Below, one piece after another: positions 1 through 8,105 of a stretch of DNA of 64,000 nucleotides. Positions within the stretch are counted from its first letter, which is position 1; the number at the start of each line of letters is the position of its first letter. Source of the DNA: Flavobacterium anhuiense (GTDB lineage: Bacteria; Bacteroidota; Bacteroidia; Flavobacteriales; Flavobacteriaceae); NCBI RefSeq assembly GCF_004151235.1, contig NZ_JUIV01000014.1, forward strand, positions 1-64,000, given 5' to 3'. The notes below the pieces were generated by a model. It made no database searches. It was not told the DNA's origin and was given only the letters and a program-made list of their open reading frames with translations. A program made the translations under genes and the position numbers.

Positions 1-92
1 TAAAGTTAAATTTTGTTACCGAATTATCTAACCTTTACAGGAATGACAAACTGTTCGTTATAAACTAAGAACTAATTACTAAATACTAACCA

Positions 93-120
93 CTCATAAC
101 TCATAACTCATAACCCATAA
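93..120. repeat. Short 7-mer tandem repeat
   Basis: Four head-to-tail copies of a 7-base unit (ctcataa three times, then cccataa) lie just past the stop of the rhamnosidase gene. It is a simple-sequence tract of a kind that recurs between genes here; a looser relative is seen near 13050. No function is assigned. Confidence 0.6.
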
Positions 121-121
121 C

Positions 122-2308
122 TCACAAAGCCTTATAACTCACTTTGTACTCCACATTCGGTTTTACAATCAATTGATATTTGTTTTTTGCTAATTCAGTA
201 ATTGTTCCAGAGTTTGTTTTAGGTTTGCTGGCACTTTCAAAAATCAATTTTCCTTCTCCTTCGCCTGCTTTTACTTTGATTTCTTTTGTACTGCAATACA
301 CAGCAACTTCTCCGTTTGGTGTTGGCACTTTTCCTTCCATCCATTTTAAACCGCCTAAAATAGGTTTGATTTCGTATTCTGAATAACCTGGAGCAGTTGG
401 TTTTACACCTAAATAATATTTCCCTAACAAATAAATCGGACTTGCTCCCCAAGCGTGGCAAAGGCTTTTACCGTAAGGACGACCGTACATTGTTAAATGT
501 TCCGTTCCTTTTTTGTTCGGATTGTATTCTTCCCAAAAAGAGGTTGCGCCTTCATTGAGCATGCCGCCCCAATAATCTTTCATTTCTTTTAAAACATAAT
601 TCTGTTCGCCTATCGCACATAAAGCTTCCAACTCATAAAAACGCATATATGGTGTTGTAATTTGAAGAACATCTTTATTTAGTAGTACTTTATTTTTTAC
701 GCTTTGTTTTTGTTCTTCATTAAAATAATTGAAGAAAATACCAAACATATTAGCGTATCTGGTTACGATGTTTTGTATTTTCCCATCGATACGCTGGTGT
801 TTCATCACGTTTTCTTTTTTATCCCAAAAAACATCAAATAATTTGGTTTTTAAATCAGTTCCTAATTTTTGATATTGTTTTTGGTCTTCAGTTTTTCCAT
901 CAATTTCAGCACTTACCGCCATAGCTTCTAAACTTCTCGCTAAAAGCATTTGTTCAAAACTGACTTCGCCTGTTTTTGGCAATCCGTCTGCCCAGTCAAT
1001 AAAAACCCAGTCGCCTTCTAATGGCTCAAGGAATCCGTTTTTGTTTCTTCTTTCTAAACAGAAATCCATAAGTGATTTCATTCTCGGATAAAAAGTTTTG
1101 ATGAATTTTGTATCGCCTGTGTGCAAATAATAATCGTAAACACCTACAAACCAATACAGCGAATAATCCATTATAATATTTACGTGAGCCGTTACAGGAT
1201 CTTTTCCGCGAAGCGCTAACAAAGTTCTTTCTACAGAAGCCGAATCAAAGAATAAATAATAATTCATTAAATAACTTTGATAAGCATCACCAGACCAAAC
1301 CCAACGGTCGCGTTTAATTCCGTCAATAAAAAATTCACGAGAAGTCAAATGCATAGTATAAGCCGACACATCCCAAATTTTATTCAATTGTTCGTCTGAA
1401 GATTTGAATGCACCACGATAATCTAATGGCAGATATTCATAAAGCATTGAAATCGAATCGTATTTTACACCTGCATCTGCTTGTACCTGAACATAACGAA
1501 ATGCTTTCGAACCGTCATGCGTATAAGTTTCAGATTGTTTTCCGTCAAAAGATAAATGGTCTAAAGTTTCGCATTTAGCAGAATCCAAAGCTTCTTCGCG
1601 AGATTCACCGTAATAAAGCGCTAATTTCCCTTTTCCTTTTAAACCGTGAATTTTAATATAACCAAAAGTTTCTTTTCCGAAATCTACCAACTGACCCGCT
1701 CCTATTTTTTCTGTTTTTTTAGCGCTTAAAGGTTTCGTTGTTAGTTTGAATCCTGAAGGTTTACTTTCTGGCGAATTAAAATTCCAAGAACCAACAGGAA
1801 CCCATGGCGTACCGGATTGCTGTGCTTTTCCGGTTTCATCAATCCAAAGTTTGTCTTCATTGGTTACTTTCCATGAAGGATCAGATTTAACATATTTTCC
1901 ATTAATATAAATTGCCGGCAATACTTCCTGATTGTAGACTTTAAAAGAGATTTTGTGTTTTCCGGCAGGAATTGCAATAGATTTTGGCTGTCCGTAAATC
2001 TGAACGCCGTCTAAAAGCAATTGAAAAGGTCCTTCTGAGTAAATTTTCACGTCGTCTGGTTGCGGAATATCTACTTCTGTTTGAAAAGTAACCAAAGCAT
2101 ACGGACTGTAATATTGCCAAAGCGGAGGAAATACAGCTTCGCGTTCTGTGCGTCTTACCTGCATTTTATTGCTTAACCAAACTTCGAAATCTCCTGGGTA
2201 CCAGATCCATGTCGCTTCTTTTGTTTTTTCTTGTGCCGATGATGGCAAACAAAAAATAAAGGCAACAAAAAGAAGTAAAATTTTAAAAATGGTAAAGCGG
2301 TTTAGCAT
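122..2308 (-). CDS. Secreted alpha-L-rhamnosidase-like protein (GH78)
   Basis: Predicted to hydrolyse terminal alpha-L-rhamnose from plant polysaccharides such as rhamnogalacturonan. The first 25 residues form a signal peptide ending before Gln, so the enzyme is exported. The (alpha/alpha)6-barrel signature DGIKRDRWVWSGD near residues 327-340 matches the GH78 acid region (family form DxxxRDExxxWxGD), and SFWEEY near 592 followed by SLCHAWGASP near 619 matches the region holding the general base. At 728 residues it is shorter than many GH78 enzymes, which carry extra N-terminal beta domains. It stands alone, transcribed toward the window edge, with an AraC regulator upstream on the same strand beyond a repeat element. 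The family call is firm; the substrate is inferred from the pectin-type neighbourhood. Confidence 0.85.
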   Translation of the reverse strand: MLNRFTIFKILLLFVAFIFCLPSSAQEKTKEATWIWYPGDFEVWLSNKMQVRRTEREAVFPPLWQYYSPYALVTFQTEVDIPQPDDVKIYSEGPFQLLLDGVQIYGQPKSIAIPAGKHKISFKVYNQEVLPAIYINGKYVKSDPSWKVTNEDKLWIDETGKAQQSGTPWVPVGSWNFNSPESKPSGFKLTTKPLSAKKTEKIGAGQLVDFGKETFGYIKIHGLKGKGKLALYYGESREEALDSAKCETLDHLSFDGKQSETYTHDGSKAFRYVQVQADAGVKYDSISMLYEYLPLDYRGAFKSSDEQLNKIWDVSAYTMHLTSREFFIDGIKRDRWVWSGDAYQSYLMNYYLFFDSASVERTLLALRGKDPVTAHVNIIMDYSLYWFVGVYDYYLHTGDTKFIKTFYPRMKSLMDFCLERRNKNGFLEPLEGDWVFIDWADGLPKTGEVSFEQMLLARSLEAMAVSAEIDGKTEDQKQYQKLGTDLKTKLFDVFWDKKENVMKHQRIDGKIQNIVTRYANMFGIFFNYFNEEQKQSVKNKVLLNKDVLQITTPYMRFYELEALCAIGEQNYVLKEMKDYWGGMLNEGATSFWEEYNPNKKGTEHLTMYGRPYGKSLCHAWGASPIYLLGKYYLGVKPTAPGYSEYEIKPILGGLKWMEGKVPTPNGEVAVYCSTKEIKVKAGEGEGKLIFESASKPKTNSGTITELAKNKYQLIVKPNVEYKVSYKAL

Positions 2309-2327
2309 AGTTAGTGTATTTTGGGAC

Positions 2328-2376
2328 TAAAGTTAAGTGTTCTCATCACATTTCACACCCTGCACTATCCTGCTAT
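2328..2376 (-). promoter_or_regulatory. Candidate promoter with CCTG direct repeat upstream of GH78
   Basis: On the minus strand a 7/8 match to the Bacteroidota -7 element TAnnTTTG sits at 2328-2335. Two CCTG-centred half sites 10 bp apart (2356-2376) lie where a -33 element would be. A 15/21 match to this double site occurs at 10760-10780. One-turn spacing of direct half sites suits an AraC-family activator, and such a gene lies next door. This is inference from pattern only. Confidence 0.3.
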
Positions 2377-2473
2377 TTCATAAAAAAGGGTACTTTTTGA
2401 TAATTTTTTAAGGGAAAAATTATGGCTTATCACTTTTTTAGTACTAAAAAAAATGATGTTAGAATTTTATGGG

Positions 2474-2833
2474 ACGCGGATGAGACGGATTTGCTATCGC
2501 GAAAACGCGAATGAAAACGGGTTTTTTCTTTTTTACTATCAATAGCTTTGTTAAAGTTTTGAAACTAAAAATCTAAGGAGCTTTTATAAACACTTAATTT
2601 TGAAAGCGCTGTCCGCATTTTTGTCATTTCGACGAAGGAGACTCGAGCGATAGCGAACAGGCGAAGCAAATCTTCGCAAGTAACTCCGCAACGAAAGTCC
2701 AATCTTTGTCGAGTTTCTCGTGGAGATTTCTCCTTCGTCGAAATGACAATGATTCTGGTAATTTTAGATAAAACTAAAAGAAAAAATCCGTGCAAATCCT
2801 TGTCTTTACGAAGTAAATCCGTCTCATCCGCGT
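2474..2833. repeat. Nested inverted-repeat element
   Basis: Perfect 19-bp outer arms (2474-2492 and 2815-2833, acgcggatgagacggattt) enclose perfect 21-bp inner arms (2621-2641 and 2729-2749, ttgtcatttcgacgaaggaga and its complement). The 543-bp gap between the GH78 and AraC genes is mostly this element. The open frame at 2565-2837 reads through the repeat and is not credited as a gene. Similar extragenic words are common in Flavobacterium genomes. It could be a MITE-like or REP-like element; no transposase is inside it. Confidence 0.75.
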
Positions 2834-2851
2834 TCAATTTACACTCAAAAC

Positions 2852-3670
2852 CTAAGCAATCATCCTTTCAGATTCATTTTCATCTTCTAAAATATAATTA
2901 GAAGGTGTTTTGCCCAAATGTTTTTTAAACATATAAATGAAAGCACTGGTGTTTTCGTAACCCAAATTGAAAGCGATTTCTTTTATGGATTGTTTTTCGC
3001 CCAAACGTTTTATGGCTTCAAGCAATTTTAAACGAGTTCGCCAATCACTGAAATTCATTCCGAGTTCTTTGATAAATAAGCGTGACAAAGTTCTACTGCT
3101 CATAAAAGAAAGCTCAGCGTAATAATCGATTGTATTTTTGCTGGCGATATCTTCCATTATCAGTTCGACTACTTTTTGCAATCTTTCGTGATTGGTTGTT
3201 GGCAGGAAAGTCGCGCTTGGTTCTATTAAAGCCAATTCGTCCAGAAAAACCGATATGATTCTGTGTTGTGGAGGAGTTAAATTTCCTTCAACTCCAAAAG
3301 AAATAATTTTGAAAACCAATTGTTTTAAAAACATCGGAATATCAAATGAAAAACTTTTCTCTGGCAATCCTGCCATTGCAGACGGATCGATAAAAACGCT
3401 GTAGTAATTAACGTCTTTCTGAAAAGTAACCTGATGCTCTACTCCACCCGGAAGCCACAAACCCTGCAACGGATTTACCACCCAAATATGATTGCCCACA
3501 ACAACATTCATTACGCCACGAGTAGCATAAATCAATTGTCCTCTTGGGTGCGAGTGTGAAATACACATTTCGTTGGTTACCATTTCGGTATAACCAATAA
3601 CAGGAATCGATGGATCTTCTCTGTATCCATGTTCCTGCGCCATTCTATATGTCCGAATCTGGTTATTCAT
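2852..3670 (-). CDS. AraC-family transcriptional regulator
   Basis: DNA-binding regulator of 272 residues. The N-terminal part is a cupin-like sensor fold; HSHPRGQLIYATRG near residues 38-52 and the following WLPGGVEHQV are typical of AraC proteins that bind small ligands. The C-terminal 100 residues carry the two helix-turn-helix motifs, with the second family signature in IAFNLGYENTSAFIYMFKKH and LGKTPSNYI. It is divergent from an MFS transporter across 101 bp, the usual layout for a regulator and its target. It could also act on the GH78 gene on its other side. The family is certain; the ligand is unknown. Confidence 0.93.
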   Translation of the reverse strand: MNNQIRTYRMAQEHGYREDPSIPVIGYTEMVTNEMCISHSHPRGQLIYATRGVMNVVVGNHIWVVNPLQGLWLPGGVEHQVTFQKDVNYYSVFIDPSAMAGLPEKSFSFDIPMFLKQLVFKIISFGVEGNLTPPQHRIISVFLDELALIEPSATFLPTTNHERLQKVVELIMEDIASKNTIDYYAELSFMSSRTLSRLFIKELGMNFSDWRTRLKLLEAIKRLGEKQSIKEIAFNLGYENTSAFIYMFKKHLGKTPSNYILEDENESERMIA

Positions 3671-3771
3671 TGTCCAAATATAGCAATTTTGACATTGTTA
3701 TTTGTTTCAATTTTGTAAAAAATAATACAGCTGTTGTTTTTAAACCTAAATTAAGAATCAAAAAATAACTC

Positions 3772-4983
3772 ATGAACACTATTAAAGCAAATCCTGACAT
3801 AGTTAAAAAAACTACGTATTCGATACTTTTTATTATCAGTTTTTCTCATTTAGTCAATGACCTTTTACAGGCTGTAGTGCCGTCAATTTATCCGCTGTTG
3901 AAAGAAAACTTTAACCTGAGTTTCTCTCAAATCGGAATCATCACTTTTACCTACCAAATCGTAGCTTCTATCCTTCAGCCTTTTGTGGGAATGTATACGG
4001 ATAAAAATTCTAAACCGTATTCGCTGATTATTGGAATGTGTTTTACGATGGTCGGACTTTTTATGGTTTCAATCGCTTCTAACTTTATATACTTATTATT
4101 ATCAGTGAGTTTAATCGGAATCGGATCTTCGATTTTTCATCCTGAATCTTCTCGTGTGGCGCATTTGGCTTCGGGCGGAAAAAGAGGTTTAGCGCAATCC
4201 ATTTTTCAATTGGGCGGAAATGCCGGAAGTGCCATTGGCCCTTTGCTAGCTGCGTTTATCGTAATTCCACATGGCCAAAGTTATGTGGCTTGGTTTTGTA
4301 TTATTGCTTTGGTCGGCGTTTTTGCTTTGTATAAAATTGCAGTTTGGTATACAGAACATTTATCTGAAAGAAATGCGAATAAATCGGCTCATAAAATTGA
4401 AACACATCATTTATCTAAAAACCGTGTAATTGCTTCTCTTGTAATTTTATTGGTTTTGATTTTCTCTAAATACTTCTACATGAGCAGTATTACGAGTTAT
4501 TATACGTTCTTTTTGATTGACAAATTCCATATCTCGATTCAACAGTCGCAAGTGTATTTATTCTTGTTTTCGGGAGCTGTTGCAGCAGGAACTTTAATCG
4601 GTGGTCCAATTGGAGACCGTTTCGGACGTAAATATGTAATCTGGGTTTCTATTTTAGGCGTTGCTCCGCTTACTTTGATGTTGCCTTATGTTTCTTTATT
4701 CTGGGTTGGAACTTTATCTGTAATTATCGGATTGATTCTTTCTTCGGCATTCTCAGCGATTCTGGTTTATGCAACTGAATTAATGCCTGGAAAAGTCGGA
4801 CTTGTAGCGGGTCTTTTCTTCGGATTTGCTTTCGGAATGGGCGGATTGGGTTCTGCTGTTTTAGGAAAAATCGCCGATGCTACGAGTATTGAATATGTAT
4901 TTAAGATCTGTGCTTTTCTGCCTTTGATTGGGGTAATTACGGGGTTCTTGCCGAATATTGAAGGGAGAAAAAAGGCTGAGTAA
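3772..4983 (+). CDS. MFS transporter, fosmidomycin-resistance (Fsr) type
   Basis: Inner-membrane secondary transporter of 403 residues with about 12 hydrophobic segments. The start SFSHLVNDLLQAVVPSIYPL and the loop DRFGRKYVIW resemble the Fsr group of the major facilitator superfamily, whose E. coli member exports fosmidomycin. In Bacteroidota such genes are commonly paired with an AraC regulator, as here. The true substrate is not evident from the sequence; export of a toxic or excess metabolite is the cautious reading. The ATG at 3772 was chosen because it opens directly into the hydrophilic lead of TM1. Confidence 0.8.
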   Translation: MNTIKANPDIVKKTTYSILFIISFSHLVNDLLQAVVPSIYPLLKENFNLSFSQIGIITFTYQIVASILQPFVGMYTDKNSKPYSLIIGMCFTMVGLFMVSIASNFIYLLLSVSLIGIGSSIFHPESSRVAHLASGGKRGLAQSIFQLGGNAGSAIGPLLAAFIVIPHGQSYVAWFCIIALVGVFALYKIAVWYTEHLSERNANKSAHKIETHHLSKNRVIASLVILLVLIFSKYFYMSSITSYYTFFLIDKFHISIQQSQVYLFLFSGAVAAGTLIGGPIGDRFGRKYVIWVSILGVAPLTLMLPYVSLFWVGTLSVIIGLILSSAFSAILVYATELMPGKVGLVAGLFFGFAFGMGGLGSAVLGKIADATSIEYVFKICAFLPLIGVITGFLPNIEGRKKAE

Positions 4984-5044
4984 TTTTTTTATGCCACAAA
5001 GACGCTAAGACACAAAGGTTTATTTTAAAAAAGTTTCAATTGCG

Positions 5045-5296
5045 TCCCGATAAATCGGGATGTAAACAAAATACAAAGCTCAAAAGGCTTTAGCCAAAAT
5101 ATCTACAATTTGGCTAAAGCCTTTTCTATTTTTACTAAATACACCTCCAGTTAAAACTGGAGGCAACTTATAAAATAGATTTGCTTTATTTACAATCTTT
5201 TTCAAAACATAGCCCGTGGTTTCAACCACAGGAAACATATTTTGACAAACGAAATGTTATATTCTTTGCGTTCCCGTGGTTGAAACCACGGGCTAT
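5045..5296. repeat. Cluster of small intergenic palindromes
   Basis: The 334-bp gap between convergent genes holds several hairpins: tcccgataaatcggga (5045-5060), cctccagttaaaactggagg (5144-5163), and a pair of inverted copies of a 24-bp word based on agcccgtggtttcaaccac (5209-5232 and 5273-5296, one mismatch). The last family recurs at 12749-12766 and 47541-47570. No coding sequence is seen in this stretch. Confidence 0.8.
5082..5125. terminator. Hairpin between convergent genes
   Basis: Perfect 17-bp arms (5082-5098 and 5109-5125) around a 10-base loop, flanked by A and T residues. It lies between the convergent ends of the MFS gene and the symporter gene, so it could end transcription from both sides. 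The T-run is poor, so its role is only probable. Confidence 0.5.
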
Positions 5297-5317
5297 ATTT
5301 GAGGTTCTTTGAGTTTA

Positions 5318-6898
5318 TTAATTCCCATTAAAAACCAAATATAAAATGAAAATTGTTAACCCTAACAAACCAAACAAAAGCTTAACCTTTTTACTAGTTT
5401 TAGGAATATCCGTTTCATCTGAAACATTCACTTCAGGATTTTTATCGGTTAAAGAAATGATTACTGCTGTAATTAAAAGCACAGCAAAAATGTAAAAGGA
5501 AATCAACAAAAAGTGAGGCCAAACTGGATATTTATCCGCAGGAAAAATCCACAAGTATAAAACCCCAACAAACAAACTAAAGGCAGAACCCCAAGAAAGC
5601 GTTGCATTTACGGCTTTTTTGGTTGTGCGTTTCCAGAAAACACTCAAAAGGAAAACAACAGATAACGAAGGCGCCAGAAAACCTAAAACCGCTTGAAAAA
5701 TGTTGAATAAATTCTGTCCTTTTATATTGTCAATCGCAACGGCAATTAGAATCGCAAAAACACATCCAGCAGCAATCGTTAAACGTCCAATTTTAATCTG
5801 ATCCTGAATCGACGCCGTTGGATTGATTTTCTTTACATAAATATCATTCGTAAAAACGGTGCTCAAAGCGTTTAGAGAAGAACCAATTGTTCCCACCAAA
5901 ACGGCAATCATTACACAGATAACCAAACCATTCATTCCGCTTGGAAAAAGGTTTGTAACCATGGTCATATAAGCTAAGTCTGAATTACTTCCTAATTCTG
6001 GATATAAGGCATAACACAAAATTCCTGGTAAAATAAATAACGGAAGCGCCATAACTTTTAACCATCCAATAAAGTTGACGCCCAATTGTCCCTGTTCTAA
6101 GTTTTTAGCTCCTAAAACACTTTGCACCATCGATTGATCCGTACAGAAAAAAGCAACTGCCGCTACAGGATATCCTAACAAAATTGCTGGCCATGGATAA
6201 TGTGCATCATCAGAAGGACGAACTAAATTCCAAAAATTAGAGGGCGTTTTGGCAATTAAAACATCAATTCCGCCAAGTTTTTGCAAACCTAAAAAGGAAA
6301 GCGTTAATGAAACTACGATCAGCAAAATCATCTGAAAAACATTGACTTTAGCAATCGCTTTTAATCCTCCCGCAAAAGTAAAAATTCCAGAGAAAATCAC
6401 TAAAACAGTAACGCTCTGCCACATCGGAATTCCCAAAATCTGACGCACTAAAACTCCTCCGCTGAATAATCCTAAAGACAGCCAGCTTACTAATATTTTT
6501 ACTAAAGCGTACCATGCCAAAATATTTTGGGTACTATCGCCGTAGCGTTTTCCCATATATTCGGGCATTGTACTTACTTTGCTCGCAATATATCTTGGTG
6601 CAAAAACCATGGCCAAAAGCAGTAAAAATACAAAAGCATACCATTCGAAATTTCCCGCTACAATTCCCGTAGCGTAACCAATACTTGCAAAAGCCAATAA
6701 TGACGAAGGCCCAACATTGGTTCCCCACATGTTAAAACCGATGCTGTACCAGTTTAAGGAATTTCCCGCCAGAAAAAGCGTTTCGTTTTTCTTTCTCTGC
6801 TTCATACTGACCACATATCCAATGACTAGTAAAGCCACCAAATAACCCGCAACAATAACAAAATCGAGCGTGGTTAATTTATCGTAGATGCTGTTCAT
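5318..6898 (-). CDS. Sodium:solute symporter (SSS family)
   Basis: Inner-membrane transporter of 526 residues with about 13-14 membrane segments, matching the SSS/SGLT family in length and pattern. Typical segments include LFLAGNSLNWYSIGFNMWGT near residues 41-60 and GSSLNALSTVFTNDIYVKKI in the middle. Substrate uptake is driven by sodium. It overlaps the preceding Gfo/Idh gene by 4 bp (ATGA), so the two are translationally coupled, and lies downstream of the beta-helix hydrolase. Context suggests uptake of a sugar or sugar acid freed from pectin; the sequence does not fix the substrate. Confidence 0.9.
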   Translation of the reverse strand: MNSIYDKLTTLDFVIVAGYLVALLVIGYVVSMKQRKKNETLFLAGNSLNWYSIGFNMWGTNVGPSSLLAFASIGYATGIVAGNFEWYAFVFLLLLAMVFAPRYIASKVSTMPEYMGKRYGDSTQNILAWYALVKILVSWLSLGLFSGGVLVRQILGIPMWQSVTVLVIFSGIFTFAGGLKAIAKVNVFQMILLIVVSLTLSFLGLQKLGGIDVLIAKTPSNFWNLVRPSDDAHYPWPAILLGYPVAAVAFFCTDQSMVQSVLGAKNLEQGQLGVNFIGWLKVMALPLFILPGILCYALYPELGSNSDLAYMTMVTNLFPSGMNGLVICVMIAVLVGTIGSSLNALSTVFTNDIYVKKINPTASIQDQIKIGRLTIAAGCVFAILIAVAIDNIKGQNLFNIFQAVLGFLAPSLSVVFLLSVFWKRTTKKAVNATLSWGSAFSLFVGVLYLWIFPADKYPVWPHFLLISFYIFAVLLITAVIISLTDKNPEVNVSDETDIPKTSKKVKLLFGLLGLTIFILYLVFNGN

Positions 6899-7959
6899 AG
6901 TCCGTATTCATTAAGAATATCGGCAATTTTAACCGGCATTCCAGTTTGCAGCGATTTATCCATTGCTTGTAATAAAGCTACGGTTCCAATTCCTTCTTCC
7001 ATGTTTGGATACGCTTCAAAACCTTGTTCGATACTGTCTACAAAATATTCTAAATAATTCTGATATTCTCCGCCATGATGACTTTGTCCTTCAAAACGGA
7101 AATAATATTTTATCGTACTGTCGCCCCAAGTAATTACTTTTTCTTCTCCAGTTTTGTCTGTAATAGCATAACGCAATTCATGATAATCGGCCTGACTTGC
7201 TCCTTCCGTAGCACGCAGAATTGTACTCATTCCGCTGTCGCGTTGTGCTGGCTGAGTCGGAGACGTATACACACCGCTTACACGTGCAATTCTTCCGTCA
7301 GTTGCTTTAAAGATAAAGTGCATCGTATCTTCATTCTTTAAACCTGCATTTTGTCCGTTACTGCTGATCATTCCGTAACCCATTACTTCCTGAATATTCG
7401 GCAAATACCATCTAATAAAATCTACAGGATGACTCAAACCTCCATACAGCCATTTAAATGATTGTAATAATGACCATTCTTTCTTTAAAAACCATCTGTG
7501 ATCGGCGTGATATTGTGCTTCAATCGTAATTAAATCTCCTATTAAACCTGCTTCGTAATCTGCTTTTTGTCTTTTGGCTGGTTCGAAAAAACGAGAACTT
7601 TGACCAATAAAAACTTTTTTTCCAGTTGATTTGCTTAATTCTAGCAATTCTTTTGCATCCGAAAGATCATCGATAAAAGGTTTTGTACAAACGACATGTT
7701 TTCCGCTCAATAAAGCTTGTTTTACGTGTTGTGCATGCAAATGATCTGGCGTATAAATCGCGATAATATCAATTGACGCGTCGTTTAGTAAATCGTCGTA
7801 ATTAGTGGTGTACGAATGAAAATCGAATTCTTTTGCGCGCTGTTTGCACAATTCTTCGTTTCGGTCGCATATTTTAACGAGTTCTAGTTTTGAACTTTCT
7901 ATTGCAGCCGACATTGTGCTTCGTCCTTCTCCAAGTCCTAGAATGGCTATTTTTAACAT
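6895..7959 (-). CDS. Gfo/Idh/MocA-family NAD(P)-dependent oxidoreductase
   Basis: Cytoplasmic dehydrogenase of 354 residues. A Rossmann fold opens the protein (AILGLGEG, residues 4-11), and CTKPF near residue 92 is the family EKP motif, with the catalytic lysine kept but Glu replaced by Thr. The C-terminal half carries the usual alpha/beta substrate domain, including GGLSHPVDFIRW. Members oxidise or epimerise sugars and sugar acids. It overlaps the symporter by 4 bp and follows the beta-helix hydrolase by 146 bp, so it probably processes the imported product. The exact substrate cannot be read. Confidence 0.88.
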   Translation of the reverse strand: MLKIAILGLGEGRSTMSAAIESSKLELVKICDRNEELCKQRAKEFDFHSYTTNYDDLLNDASIDIIAIYTPDHLHAQHVKQALLSGKHVVCTKPFIDDLSDAKELLELSKSTGKKVFIGQSSRFFEPAKRQKADYEAGLIGDLITIEAQYHADHRWFLKKEWSLLQSFKWLYGGLSHPVDFIRWYLPNIQEVMGYGMISSNGQNAGLKNEDTMHFIFKATDGRIARVSGVYTSPTQPAQRDSGMSTILRATEGASQADYHELRYAITDKTGEEKVITWGDSTIKYYFRFEGQSHHGGEYQNYLEYFVDSIEQGFEAYPNMEEGIGTVALLQAMDKSLQTGMPVKIADILNEYGL

Positions 7960-8105
7960 GGGTATATTATTTTAGATTTTTGAGTTTAGATTATTTCCGA
8001 AATCTTCTCTGAGGTTAGTTTTATTTTTTGACGCAGATTCAGCAGATTGGGCAGATTTTCTTTCTTCTTGATTCTCCAGAAAATCTTTCTTCTTGTCTCT
8101 TTCTT

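Noticed and set aside
2565..2837. 90-codon open frame on the minus strand
   Set aside because: It reads through the nested inverted repeat and its protein is a translation of repeat words; no start context or family likeness.
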